This document shows, one piece after another, positions 1 to 11,791 of a stretch of DNA of 64,000 nucleotides (positions within the stretch are counted from its first letter, which is position 1; each line of letters opens with the position of its first letter). The position numbers and the translations under genes are program-made. The DNA comes from Linnemannia hyalina (taxonomy: Eukaryota; Mortierellomycota; Mortierellomycetes; Mortierellales; Mortierellaceae): NCBI GenBank assembly GCA_019671135.1, contig JAHRHY010000011.1:930001-994000 (forward strand). Reading direction: 5' to 3'. Below the pieces are notes generated by a model that was not told the origin of the DNA, searched no databases, and saw nothing but the letters and a program-made list of their open reading frames with translations.

Positions 1-2665
1 AAACGGGCGACCGAGGACTTTGCGACATTCAACCTCGAGGATATTGACCAGGCGTTTGAGTCCATTACATGTCTGAGATACCAACAGCCCACAGAATTGG
101 TCGGCAAGTGTAAAGGGATTACGATTACAGCTTCCTCTGCGGGACATACTGTTGGAGGTACTATTTGGAAGATCTCGAAGGATACAGAGTCGATCCTTTA
201 TGCCGTCGATTACAACCACCGAAAAGACAAGTATGCATTCGATTTTTGGCGCATGGAGTCGATGAACTACTGAACAGCGACCATAATTACTAATAATGCA
301 AACATTTTGTGGCGCGATCGAACTATTAGACATTTGGATGGAACGATTCTACTTCAAACAGACGGAAGCGCACCTCAGGAATTTCAACGTCCATCGCTCA
401 TGATCACTGATGCCTTCAATGCCCAACAGACTCAACCCTCTCGACTTTCTCGCGACAAAGCACTCTTAGGTAACTAACTACATACAACATAGGAATCATT
501 GCCAAATACTTGTTCAGTATATCTTACACGCTTTTATTGACCACGTCTTATGTTCACATCTAAAATACTACTTATTAGAATCAACGATAGCAACACTGAA
601 CAGCAATGGGTCGGTGCTTCTCCCAACAGATTCTTCGACACGTGTGCTGGAACTTGCGTACATGCTGGACTCTTACTGGATGGCGTGCAGGATCCGGTAC
701 CCACTCATCCTGCTCACCAACTTTTCCTACCGTACCGCACATTTCGCAACCTCGATGATGGAATGGATGGGCGACACCGTCTCTTCTCAACTCACCGAGA
801 CCCGCGAGAATCCCTTCCAGTTCAAGTACCTGCGACTTTGTCAGCGACTCAGCGATCTCGACAAATACCCGGGCCCCAAAGTTGTTCTGGCTTCCAACCT
901 TTCGATGGAGACTGGGTTTGCAAGGGAGGTCTTTTTGAAGATGGATTGGTCTAATAACCCGCAGAACACTCTTATCTTGACGGAACGCGCTCTTCCTGGA
1001 GAATTGGCCCGGTACCTCTATGACGAATGGAAGCAAGGGGTGGGGGAATTGTCGTCCAAGGAGGTTGGAGGCGAAGTTCAGCTTGACAGTGTGCTCCGGT
1101 TAAAGGTCGACAAGAAGGTGTTGTTGGAGGGTCAGGAGCTGGCGGATTTCATGGCGGCACAGGAGGCAAGACTGGAACGAGAGCGTGCGGATGCAGCGCT
1201 GTTGGAGCGGAATCGGAGGACGCTCTTGGAGGAGGAGAGTGACAGTGATGAGGATGAAGGGTCGATCGACGGCGACTCGAACCTGGCTGAGATTGATATG
1301 CTGTTGACGAAATCAGGAAGCCACGACGTGTACATGAAAGATGCGACCAAATCTGGAGGCTTCTTCAAGCAGACGCAGAGTTACCGGATGTTCCCTCATG
1401 TTGAGCGCAGGAAAAAGATTGATGACTATGGAGAGTCGATTGTGGTGGAACACTTCTTGAGCGCCTCGTCGACTGCTCCTCAGGAGGGCGGTCGTGTACC
1501 GAATGGCAAGGATGTGGATGCGAATGGCGACTCGCGGATGCGTGGTGGGGATGATCAGGACGATGTGACGATGATGGGTGATGACAATGGTGATGTCAAG
1601 GATACGTTGATGGATCCTGATATGATCCATCCTGAGGACAGCTTGCCCTCAAAGTATGTCAGTTCGCAGGAGGATTTTGCTGTTCGGTGCAAGGTCCGAT
1701 ATGTCGATCTGGAGGGTCGTGCTGATGAGAGTGCCATGAAGACTATTCTTCAAGCCATTGCACCCCGCAAGCTGGTAAGCTACCTTGTGCTTTTTTTTGG
1801 TTTTATTCTGTACTTTTGGAATGAGCTGTGAGAAGTTGAAGTATTGACACATTCTATTTCATCAAAAAAAAAAAAAAAAAAAAAGATTCTTGTTCACGGA
1901 ACGGAACAAGGAACGAAGGCGTTGTGCGATACATACTTGGAGGTATCAGATCTGACACGAGAGATCTACACACCAGGAGTGGGCGAGATCCTGAACGTCT
2001 CGGAGGTAACCAACATGTACAAGATCAACCTGACGGACGCTCTGTTGAGTTCGCTGACCTTCTCGAGGTTGGGCGAGTACGATCTGGCGTACTTGGTGGG
2101 TCAAGTCCAGATCCCTGCTGGGTCTACAGCCCCTGTGTTGAGCATGCCTGCAGTTGTTGGTAACCAGGAGGTTCCTGGAGCAAAGAGATTGACAGCCGGA
2201 ACTGGAGACGCTATGGCTGTCGAGGACCAGACACCTGAATCTGCGCCACAACAACAACAGCAACAACAACAACAACAACAGCAGCAGCAGCAGCAGGGAC
2301 TTCTGGAACACGGCGCTGCCGCCGCCCCCTCCACAGAAATCACGTCGACGACCGCATCAACTTCTGTAGCCACCAGCGCACTTGTCACACAACAACAACA
2401 ACTCCAACAACAACAACTGGAGATGCTGGCTCGCGAACACCAACCGGTGTTTGTGGGTGACATTCGTCTGACAGAGTTTAAGAACCGGGTCTTGAAACAG
2501 GCCGGGATCGAAGCTGAGTTTATGGAGGGAGTCTTGGTCTGCAATGGCGTGGTTGCTGTCCGCAAAGTCGAGGAGACGGGCCAGATATTGTTGGAGGGAT
2601 CGCCCATGTCCAATGATTATTATGAGGTCCGGCGGTTGTTGTATTCGCAGTTTGCTCTCCTGTAA
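1..2665 (+). CDS. CPSF2: CPSF2 / CFT2 (CPSF-100), 5'-truncated by window edge
   Basis: Subunit of the nuclear cleavage and polyadenylation complex; the non-catalytic metallo-beta-lactamase/beta-CASP partner of CPSF-73. Exons are 1-230, 330-469, 579-1774 and 1886-2665, with phases that join into 781 visible residues. Exon 1 carries the lactamase-core string AGHTVGGTIWKI and YAVDYNH. Exon 2 gives SLMITDAFNA. Exon 3 opens the beta-CASP part (STRVLELAYMLDSYW) and runs into an acidic linker (EEESDSDEDEGSIDGDSN). Exon 4 starts ILVHGTEQGTKAL, matching the family's RQLIIVHG motif, and holds the C-terminal domain interrupted by 16 consecutive Gln codons (2249-2296). The first lactamase strands lie outside the window. 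The gene ends in tandem TAA TAA. Intron 3 (1775-1885) has an odd acceptor made of 21 A residues. Identity is firm; the Gln tract is probably a lineage-specific disordered insertion. Confidence 0.93.
1864..1884 (+). repeat. A21 homopolymer at the 3' end of CPSF2 intron 3
   Basis: Twenty-one A residues immediately precede the acceptor G at 1885. The length is a multiple of three, and the stretch 1844-1885 is open in the same frame as the exon, so partial retention would add lysines rather than shift frame. Confidence 0.95.
2249..2296 (+). repeat. CAA/CAG repeat coding 16 Gln in CPSF2
   Basis: Mixed CAA and CAG codons, 48 bases, inside the last CPSF2 exon. It lies in a low-complexity linker before the conserved C-terminal part. 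Confidence 0.95.
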
Positions 2666-2669
2666 TAAA
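2664..2669 (+). terminator. AATAAA poly(A) signal overlapping the CPSF2 stop codon
   Basis: AATAAA begins at the second base of the TAA stop (2663-2665). If used, the 3'UTR would be only a few tens of bases. Signal use is inferred. Confidence 0.5.
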
Positions 2670-2973
2670 AACAAAAAACGTACCACATATACACAAGATC
2701 CATTTCAGGCGGCAACATTTGTAAGGTTGGAGGAGGAGGGAGGCGAAGAATTCTTTATGCAGTTGATGGTTTGAAGGGTGGAGGAGAAGAGGTAGATGAT
2801 AGATAGATAGATAGCTCATGAAAATGAGAGGGAAGGGAGGGAACTAAAAACGTTCCCAAGGTATATTAACTAGTGAAAAATGCCAGAGTAAAAAAAAAAG
2901 ATAACATGATTTGGAAAGTGCGTGAGAGTAAGGACGTGAATATGTGAAAAAAAAATGAGGGTTGTTATTATGT
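2666..2973. other. Convergent 3' intergenic region
   Basis: Space between the convergent ends of CPSF2 and the membrane-protein gene. It holds a (GATA)4 run at 2798-2814 and A-rich stretches. No gene is seen. Confidence 0.8.
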
Positions 2974-5244
2974 TCAAGGAGAATGAGGGAAGGAGCCGAC
3001 AAGGTCAGAATTTGACCTATCCATCGTAGGAACGCGTAGTGATGGTTCTGGCGAAGGTGTACACCGACGCGAGTCGGCAAAGGGATCCTCTGAATGATGC
3101 AGATGCTGTTCCTGATCCCGGTCCTGATCGAGGACAATCTCGTTCGAGTCAAAGGTCTTGAAGGGATCGTTGGTCGACGTCAAAGAGGGCACAGAGCTCG
3201 TTCTCCGACTCATCATCGACTCTGTCTCATTATGATGATGGTACTGCTGGTGATGTTCCCGTTGTTCTCGAGCATAGTACTCGTGTTGGAGTTGAGTCTG
3301 CAGCTGCTCAAAATGCATCCGTTCTAGGAACTCTTCCTCGCTGAACGGATAACTACTCTGCGCGCTCGATAGACTCAGCGTCATGGTCCTGGTCGAGGTG
3401 CCGTCTCCAAACGACGTGTTCAGCGTATCCCGACGGTATGATTCCTGCTGTTGGTATTGCTCATAGAGACGGTGACGTGTTGTGTCCATGGTACCGCCCG
3501 CAGTTCCTTCCACGCTCCCTGTGGTCCGTAGGCTGAGGATATCGGCCATCCTCGAATCCGAATCCCGACTCTGGTCACCAAAGATCGACCCCTCGTCATA
3601 TCCGTACGAGTCACTACCATCCTCCAATCCACGTGTGGGTGAATGACCCTCCAGACGACGCTCGGTTCTTGCGGCCATGGAAGCAGCCCAGTACTTGCGC
3701 ACGACCGATGAATCATCCCCATTGATGCTTGACCCGTCACCCAATGAAGACATGGTATAGTGGGATGTGACCATGTATGACAAGGACGATCGGCGCTTGT
3801 GAGACGAGGCGGCGGTGGTCGTGTCACCAAGGAGTGCCATCTGCGGCACAGTCACTGCATCCAACTGTCCAACTCCAGCTCCGACGGCCATCGATCTGTC
3901 CTGGGTCTCAGTAGTGCCGTCGTCCGATGCAGTTGCAGCTGCAGATGCAGGTGCAGTCATGGCCAATGCTGCATATCGCTTCTCCAAGTCTCCACTGCTC
4001 TGCTGCATGTCGTCGTTATCAAAATCACCCTCCTCCTCATCCTCCATCTTGTAAAAGTACCCCTCCTTGGGCTTATGACCCAAACGGCGCTTCTTCTCCT
4101 TCATAACAGCACCGGCACCACCACCAGTCCCCGGCGCTGCGCCTCCAGAGATCAGTTCCTCAGATCGAGAGGCCAGCTTCCGGTTCCTCCTCATTCGTCG
4201 CCGTTTCATCACCAGCAACGGTACCACAACTGCAGCCAAGCACGCAAAAACTCCGACAGAAAGTAGCGTGGCCTTCAGAGCCTGGCTGCTATCATGCTTC
4301 TCAGCTGTAGGTCCGACAGGTGGTGATATTCCTCCTCCATTGGGGAAGGTCGGGAGTGGAGGCAAAGGAGGGAAAGAAGTTTGGACCGCTGGTGAATAAG
4401 CTGACCCTGCGTCGCCTGTACCACCCGACGAAGAAGTCTCGGTACCAGAACCGACCTTGGGACTGGGCGCGGTGGAGGCTGTGTTCGTGCTCGGAGTCAC
4501 GATAGGAGACATGGTGATTCCCTCCGTAGGAAGACTGGTTGGGGCGATAGGAAGAGGTGCAGTGTTGGTCGGAGGAGGAGGCAGAGTGTTTGTCGTCGGT
4601 TGGAGAAGTGGATTGCCGAGAGTAGTCGTGGGTGGAGGCATCTTGAAAGAGTTTGGGGTCGTGCTGGTTGGAGTGGCTTCTGGTTCGATTGGATCGACAG
4701 AAAAGACGCAGGCGTCTTCACCATAGAAGACCCCACCCCAGCCCTGAGCAACCATCCGGACAGCCGTGGCACCAACTCTGGGTCCACATTCGGGTAGCTT
4801 GAACGTGAAGTCGCTCGTAGGCCAGATGGCAGCATCACTGAAGAGAGTCCCCATCTCACGCCAGATATTGAGTTCGGGTCCAGAGTAGTCCATACAGTAG
4901 ACCAGGGCGGAGAGGGAGTCATACATGTACGATTCCGTGGTTGTGAGAGACCAACCTAGGGTCATGGGTGTCCCCGAGGAGACCATGATCGCCGGGTTGG
5001 TGGTGGACGTACATTCGAAAGCATGGGTGAATAAGGAAGAGGAGGAAAAAGAGGATGAATAAGATGAGATCTTGCTGTTGCGGTGGATCGGTGGCGGGCT
5101 GAGGAGGAGGATTGAGATTGAAAAGAGTGATTGACGGAGCCGTCTGTGGCGGGTGGACGGACGTCTGTGTTGATTTGAACGTGAAGTGTTGGATGTAGGT
5201 GCGAAGGAAGGAGGAGAATGGAAGGGTATAGAGAAGGGAGTCAT
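2974..5244 (-). CDS. Single-pass membrane protein with Ser/Thr/Pro stalk and long cytosolic tail
   Basis: A 756-residue single-exon frame that I do not recognise as a named family. Residues about 75-165 look like a small extracellular domain with four Cys (near FEC, VYC, PEC and DAC). A Pro/Thr/Ser-rich stalk follows to about 320, then one clear transmembrane helix at about 327-349 (LLSVGVFACLAAVVVPLLVM) and a basic stop-transfer cluster (KRRRMRRNRK). About 400 hydrophilic residues follow, rich in Ser, Gln and acidic patches. The topology resembles fungal cell-surface sensors of WSC/Mid2 type, but no WSC domain is visible. The N-terminus is doubtful: only a weak hydrophobic run (residues 40-48) precedes FEC, and a much better hydrophobic segment lies in another frame at about 5030-5090. 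A 5' intron or a different start is therefore possible. A long CT-rich leader lies upstream. Confidence 0.75.
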   Translation of the reverse strand: MTPFSIPFHSPPSFAPTSNTSRSNQHRRPSTRHRRLRQSLFSISILLLSPPPIHRNSKISSYSSSFSSSSLFTHAFECTSTTNPAIMVSSGTPMTLGWSLTTTESYMYDSLSALVYCMDYSGPELNIWREMGTLFSDAAIWPTSDFTFKLPECGPRVGATAVRMVAQGWGGVFYGEDACVFSVDPIEPEATPTSTTPNSFKMPPPTTTLGNPLLQPTTNTLPPPPTNTAPLPIAPTSLPTEGITMSPIVTPSTNTASTAPSPKVGSGTETSSSGGTGDAGSAYSPAVQTSFPPLPPLPTFPNGGGISPPVGPTAEKHDSSQALKATLLSVGVFACLAAVVVPLLVMKRRRMRRNRKLASRSEELISGGAAPGTGGGAGAVMKEKKRRLGHKPKEGYFYKMEDEEEGDFDNDDMQQSSGDLEKRYAALAMTAPASAAATASDDGTTETQDRSMAVGAGVGQLDAVTVPQMALLGDTTTAASSHKRRSSLSYMVTSHYTMSSLGDGSSINGDDSSVVRKYWAASMAARTERRLEGHSPTRGLEDGSDSYGYDEGSIFGDQSRDSDSRMADILSLRTTGSVEGTAGGTMDTTRHRLYEQYQQQESYRRDTLNTSFGDGTSTRTMTLSLSSAQSSYPFSEEEFLERMHFEQLQTQLQHEYYAREQREHHQQYHHHNETESMMSRRTSSVPSLTSTNDPFKTFDSNEIVLDQDRDQEQHLHHSEDPFADSRRCTPSPEPSLRVPTMDRSNSDLVGSFPHSP

Positions 5245-5990
5245 TGCTGGTAAGTGAAAAGGCAGGGGGTCGGTAAAGAATAGAAAAAAGGGAAGGGAAA
5301 CAAAGGCTGTTGTTTCGCAGGGGGGATGATGAGTGGACGCCTAAATTGTTATTTGCAGCGACTGAGATATGGGGAAAAGGGGGAATTAAAAATAAATTAA
5401 CGGCAACCGAAAATGAGGGCAGTTGCTGCACATGCGTGTGTGTGAAGGGAGGAAATGGAAGGGGATGGATAAAAAAAAGGGGGGAAGGAAATTCGACCGT
5501 GAGGAGTGAGTGAGAGTGAGAGTGTGAGAGAGAGAGCGAGGGGCGAGGGGGCGTGAACAATAAGTAAAGGGAAAAGAGGAATGAGAAGAGGGTGATGGGA
5601 AAAGAGGGAGAGATGAGGGTGCGATGAGGGGAGGGTGGAATTGAAGGTGAAGGTGGAGGAAGGGGTTGCAAGCACACCAGGGCACTCCGAAGAGGCAGGC
5701 AGGATGAAGCTGAAGTGGAAGGAAGAAGTGGAAGAGAAGAGGAACGAGGAACGACGAAGAGAAGAGGAGAGGGTTGTGGAAGAGTAGGTTGTTGGGCGGT
5801 GAAGACGAAGAGAGGAGGAGGAGTGAAGGGAAAGAGAAAGAAAGAGGAGGGAGAAAGAAAGAGGAGGGAGAAAGAAAGAGAAGGAGAATAGAGAAAGAAG
5901 AAGGAAGAGCGAGAGAGAGATTGACGGGAGAGTAAAGACAGGACAGTGTAGTCCAGTGAACGTCAGAGAATGAGAAGGAGGAGTTCAATT
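5245..5990 (-). promoter_or_regulatory. CT-rich leader/promoter tract of the membrane-protein gene
   Basis: The + strand is almost purely A/G (GA runs near 5516-5540; a GAAAGAAAGAGGAGGGA-type tandem at 5830-5885). The sense strand of the gene ending at 5244 is thus CT-rich for some 700 bases before the start codon, as seen upstream of other genes here. Confidence 0.5.
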
Positions 5991-8900
5991 GGCCGGTCAA
6001 GGAAAAGAGAAAGTGTGTCCATGGATGTTGGATGGCAGAGCATTGAGTTCATTCATGATTGACACTCGTAATCATTTCAGATACCACACATGTCCCCACT
6101 CCGCTTGGACCGTGTTCTGGACCATTTGTTTATCGTGTACAGACATGGGCCACCTCGCCCTCTGAACACACTGCCTGTCAAGTGTCTTTGGTAATTGACA
6201 CGGGGGTGTTACTGAACGAGGGGGAACCCGAGAGAATTCAAAGCCAAGACGGACATGGGGGCACAGACAACAACAAACATTTGAGTTTCTCTCTTGATGC
6301 ACTCTCTCCCCCCAACTCTTTCTCTCACTCTCTACCTTTGACACACACACACACGCGCGCACAATTTCACACACTCACATTTGGGTTGACGCATGCGCTC
6401 CGCCGTTTTGTTGGTGTTGTGAGAACTTATTCTCGTCGGCCAATCCTCATTCGATCTTTATGTTTGAACAGACTCTATCCATGGACATGACAATCGAATG
6501 TAAACAAAGCATCAACAAACGACAACATACTGTACAACATATTCGTGTGGACAAAGGAAAGAGAAAGTAAAAAAAATAAAAAAAAATAAGAGCCTTTACC
6601 CCCAGCCAGAGCAACGAAAACATGAAAGTGAAAGTAAAAGTAGGGTGAGAGTGAAGAGAAATGGCGAACACAAGAAAACAAAGAAAAAAGAGAGCCGTTG
6701 TAGTCGTTGTTGTTGTTTGTTGAGAGCACTTGCCGTCCTTCTTTATTTGACCTTCTCTTCTTTTGTTCACAACAGCAACAACGACGCTGTTAATGAAGAT
6801 CGGCTGAAAGATGAGTACATGGTAATTTCGACAAGTTCTCCATCCATTCCTCACTCAAACACTTTCAGGCTAACAAAAAATCACTAATTGAAAAAGACAT
6901 CTCCAAAAAAAACATGAAAACAAGGATGAAAGCTTGAATGCTAAAATTTGAGGTGCATGAGTGCACACCGAACGGCTAAAGGACTCAATTAGCCTGCCGC
7001 AAGAAGATGTTGCTGTCAGCGAAACAGAGAACTAACATCTCCTAGCCATTTCCCAAAAGGCAAAACCCGAGGGCTCTTTGTTTTGGTTTTTGTTTGTTTT
7101 TTGTTTTCTGTTTTCTGTCTGTCTGTCTGTCTGTCTGCATCAACTCTGTTTTCTGACATATTATTTTCTTGTCTATTCTATTTTCGTTCGTTCATCGCTT
7201 TCTTCTTGTCCAGTGCTACGGTAGACATATCTCCCACTTCCAGCAGACACCTGTCATGTCCACATGCTCACTTTCCTGTGAAATTGGCCACCTCCAACGC
7301 TGAATCTCGATTTTGATTGTCATTTTTTTCTTTGGTGCTAATTGCCAATTGATGCAAGGACGCCGCCCCGCAGTCATCCTTCAACATATTACTCACCCCG
7401 CCCCGTGTCTTCTGTAGAGACTAGTGAATAATTGTACTCCTCTCTAGTTGCCACTTCATTTCTAAATGCCAATTGCATCTCCTCTGTTCTTAATTACTTT
7501 TTCCTTTCACGATCCGATCTCGACTACAAACATTACCGAGATACAAAAGAGAATCCCAAAGAGTCATCGTTTATTTACATCCACAGCTAGAGGGTAACTA
7601 ACGCAGCCGCGCTCATGCCGAGCCAGGAACCAAACACAAGATGTCAAACAACACGTCCACCCAAAAACAACAACAAATATGCATCCCGCTCATTATGGCT
7701 TTGGTGGGGCATGAGGCCAATGGGCATTTCTGGTCTTTGACAAGTATGGAGTGTGCATGGTGTGAAGGAAGGGGAGAGATGCAATGCATGGCAGTATGAA
7801 TGTAGAAAAGGAAGAAGACTCCAAAAGCCGACATTTCTTTCGCGCTCACTTTCTTGGGTCCTTTCTTTTTTCGTGCATCTGTGAAGACTTTCAGTCCTGC
7901 TTTTTTTTCTTCTCTCGTTCTTTTCATGCCCGATCGCTTCAACAAGATTGAGTCACAAAGAAAGTCAAAAGATAAAGCCCATGGGTCTTTGGTTGCACAC
8001 ATATAGATGCAAAGAGAAATGGAAAGAAGAATGCCTGGGAACCCAACTCAATATCCTCTTTCGACTTCTTCAGAAAGTCGAGGTCATTCGTCGGTTAGTC
8101 GGGGATGCAAAAAAAGATAGAGAAAAACAGCGGGCATGCAAGCAATAGGTAAACCATAGCCTGCAGCTCATAGATAGGTAGCGTGAGTTTGGTCATCACT
8201 TCTTTACTTTTTCACCTGGCTCCTCTCGAGATTCGATGCATGCCTCCCTTCCGAAAATGCTCGCAGGCCATGTCCCCCAACCTCGTTGATTTTTATTTGC
8301 CCGCTCCATTCTATCCAAGTCCGCAAATGTTCAGAAGGGAAGGATATCCTCCCATTCATCAATGGAGAAGGGAATGGTATACCCCTTCACCTTGAACTGT
8401 CCACGGGTAGTTTCTTATTGTTTGTGTGAATAAAGGTGAGTGCGTTGTGGTTTTTTCTTCTGTTTGTTGTCTCTTCATTCCTCCCCCGCCGCTCCTGGTG
8501 CTGCCGTTGTTTACCTTGCTGACTAGCATTGCTTATTTGTTTATTTGTTTGCTCGAATGCTTCCTTCTAGAGCACCCGAGAGTCGGAATAGCAGGGAGCG
8601 AGTGTGCAAGAAGAGCTTGTTGGCGTATGTATCTCTGGCCTCATACCTCCCTCCCTCTTCTCTCAACAAGCGCTTTTCAAGATGACACCTTCTCGCCTCT
8701 CGCTCCTATAAGGGCGTCAGACTACCCACCATGGATCCAGCTCCTTGAAAGTCGAGACCCTTATTCTTTACCTCTCTGTCTTTTCCTTGAGCTCTCCAAT
8801 GGGAGCGAAAGATAGACTAGGCATGCTTTATGATGGGTAAGGGTATATACATATGGAAGAATCCTCGGATCTTTAACTTTATGACACGCGCTTCCCTCGA

Positions 8901-11239
8901 TTCCTCATCTTCCCTCATGGCTTTCCCATTTTTTTGAGCACTTTTGTAATTGCGTTATCTCGATGGGTAGGTGTACCCACCGTGTCTGGGTGGCGGCATG
9001 GGAAAGAAGTACAGTACTTATAGAAAGAGACGGAAACTAGAGTGGAGATACCTCCAAGGCATACCATAAAAAATATAAACCAGCCAAAGGGCGATTTATT
9101 TTAATGGTTTGTCATTCCTCCTGCAATGCCGCGTAAGAGAGATCTGCGGATTCCAAATGGCTCTGCAACAGAAGCAGTAGCCAAAAACGACTGCATTGAT
9201 AGGGGAACATTGGACCAATGGACATAGGCCCCCCACTTCCTTCCGTCGCTTCTCCTCTCCCGTTTTTTCATCTTTATGTTTCTCGGGCCTCACCCATGCC
9301 ACATGTTGATACATATATATAATGCGCACAAAGAATGTTGTGCGCTACTTTGCACAAATAGGAATGGGGGGGTTGGTTTGACAAACCACTAAATCTGTTT
9401 GGTTGGCGATGTATGAACGACGAACCACAGCTATATCGCGACTATCCCACCTTTTTCCAAGCCCTCTTGTGAATTAATGTCGAGTCTTCGCGTCGAGACA
9501 CGACAAGACGTGTTTTGTTCAATTTGATTCGAGGCTTTGTTGAGGGGCTGACTCTTCATCTCTGATGTGGTCATGTTGGGTTGTGTATTTCCCACTGTTT
9601 TTTATGCCTTTAAATCTTCCATCAAGCCGTTTCTCTTCACCCTTCCCCCCCTCCTCATATTATTCCCATCCTCTACAGCAACCCACCCACCAAGCTCAAT
9701 AGTGTTTGTTGTTGTCCTACTCGTTTGTTTATTTGTTTGTTGACTGGTCACATCGTCAGTCCTTGATTTTTTTCTCACTCTCCTGTCCGTCGTCCTCGGA
9801 AGAAGATCCGAGCAAATCAAATTGTGGCCAATGTGTCCCAAAATCACGCCTCTTTTGTCTGCCTACCCACCATGGATGACAAGAGAGACAAGAGACAAGA
9901 GTGGTTGTAAACAAGGCACTCGTGCGTGTGTCTGTTGTGTTGCCCAGGGAGACAAATCAATTAGCTATTGGCTGGCTCATTTTTTTTTATTTGGGCGCAA
10001 GGTGTAAGTGTGTGCGAGGTAATGCAATGGATGTCTGGTGCGTGTGAGAAGTAAGGGGGGTGAATGTTGTGTTTGCGTTTGTGTTGGATGCAAGAGAGGA
10101 CGAGAGAGTCAAGAGTGCATCCCTCCATTCATCTCCCTCCATCATTACGTTCTCTTCCCCCCCTACTTTATATTCACATCAAGCATCAATGTCCACTTTT
10201 TTTTTCTGAACACATGTCGAGAATGGGTATCTTTGCACATCTTATCGAGTCTCGACTATCCGTCCGCCTTTCAACCTTCTTGTTATCCCCTTTTTTAAAC
10301 CTGCCGGTTGGATTCTTCCCATGAGCAGGTTAGTCTTGTGTGAACAGCAACCCCCCACCCCCATCCTCCCTCCTCTCCCACTAAAAGAAACCCAAAACTG
10401 CGAAGTCGAGTGAGGAATAATTAAAAAAAAGTGGAGGCAATAATGTTCGATGATGTCGTTGTTAGCGAGGAAGGAGTGCGAAGAAACGAACGGACGAATG
10501 AACGAAGGAGGTGGGAGCGAGGGAAGAATGAATGTAGTGGAAAGGAGGGTGAAGGAAGCCGAGATTCCTGAGATGCAAAGCAAAAAGAGGTAGACTATGC
10601 TTGACATGCATCTTTGAGTCGATCGCAAGATTACAAAGGGTCCACAGTCGAGGAGTGTGTGTGTGCGTGTCGATGCTGTGTGCTTCTTTTTTCTCTGGAC
10701 AGGGAGGAGAGGCAAGGTCCAACAGATCAAAGCGCAAAAGGAGGAAGGGATAAGGAAAGGCAGAAACAAAGGAAAAGAGGCGTTGCAGAAAGAGGGGTGG
10801 AGACAAGGTACCGATGGTACCGATCGGTCATTCATGAAACAGGTTCGATGTTAGTTAGCACACGAGACTGAAAGTGGGTGATCCGGATCCGAGGGAAAGG
10901 GATATGAGGAGGAGAGCTACTTGACTTCAGACATAAGAAAAGACGTCAGAGGACAGAAAGTCGACTGGTGATGGTATTGATAATGATAATGGTGATAATG
11001 ATGATGACGATGACGATGATGCCTGCTCACGCCTGTGTCTGTGTGTGCGCCTCAGCCAGGCTGTTTTTTGATCCGACCGAGCAGAAAGAGTGATTGGCTG
11101 TTGATAGCAAGTCCCTCCATCCCTCCATCCCACCATCCCGGAATGAGGGGCCGAAGAACGAAGAGCGAAGCAAAGAGCAAAGTGGAAGAGGAAGAACCGA
11201 AGAAGGCGTTGCTTCTCCAGGAGTGGGCCACGTCGCTCT
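5991..11239. other. Long gene-poor intergenic DNA
   Basis: Only short, compositionally biased frames occur, the longest under 200 codons, and none shows a domain or plausible splicing. Visible features are a (CA)n run near 6342-6362, a (CTGT)n run at 7116-7138, GTTT runs near 9725-9745 and a (GAT)-rich stretch at 10977-11017. I see no RNA gene, although an unspliced non-coding transcript could not be excluded. Confidence 0.6.
7116..7138 (+). repeat. (CTGT)n microsatellite
   Basis: About six tandem CTGT units in gene-free DNA. Confidence 0.9.
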
Positions 11240-11671
11240 CTCTCTCTCTCTTCATCGATTGTTCATTTTCTCTCTCTATTTCTTTGTTCTTCGACTCTCT
11301 CTCTCTCTCTTTCCTTCTTTTTCCCACAACTATCATCCTTTGCCCTTCTCTTCATTTTTTCATTTCTCATCCTCCATTCTTCTTTCCTTCTACTACACGC
11401 CCTTACCCCTCATACCTTTCCCTCCATATCCCCTCGGCTTTCCCCTTTCCTTCGCTCTCATCCACCAAGAGGTAATTATCTTCGTCTTCATCATCATTGC
11501 AATTGACGCTTATTTGTATTGTTGTCACAAGAGCACTCTCTCCTTTCCTCTCATCCTCCACCCTCTTTCCCTTCCCCTCTAATCCCTCCATACACATCCA
11601 ACCAACCATATCCTTCACCTTCCACCTCTGCCTTCTTCCCCGTTTCAGCCCATTGGCCTCAACGCCCTATT

Positions 11672-11708
<37 letters not shown>

Positions 11709-11784
11709 CCTTTTTTTCCCTTGAACACCTGTCTATCTCTCTCTCTATTATTCTCTCAACTTCCTTCTCCTCCTTTGCTTTCCC
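11240..11784 (+). promoter_or_regulatory. CT-rich tract upstream of the Ser-rich gene
   Basis: Dense pyrimidine on the + strand, including (CT)n at 11676-11704, leads into a TATA-like element and the start at 11954. Interpreted as promoter or 5'UTR DNA by position and strand. Confidence 0.5.
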
Positions 11785-11791
11785 TATATAA
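11785..11791 (+). promoter_or_regulatory. TATA-like element (TATATAA)
   Basis: TATATAA lies 163 bases upstream of the ATG at 11954 and directly follows the CT-rich tract. Confidence 0.4.

Noticed and set aside
4919..5677. 252-codon minus-strand frame overlapping the membrane-protein start
   Set aside because: Mostly Ser/Pro/Leu from the CT tract. Only its hydrophobic end is noted as a possible sign of a misplaced N-terminus.
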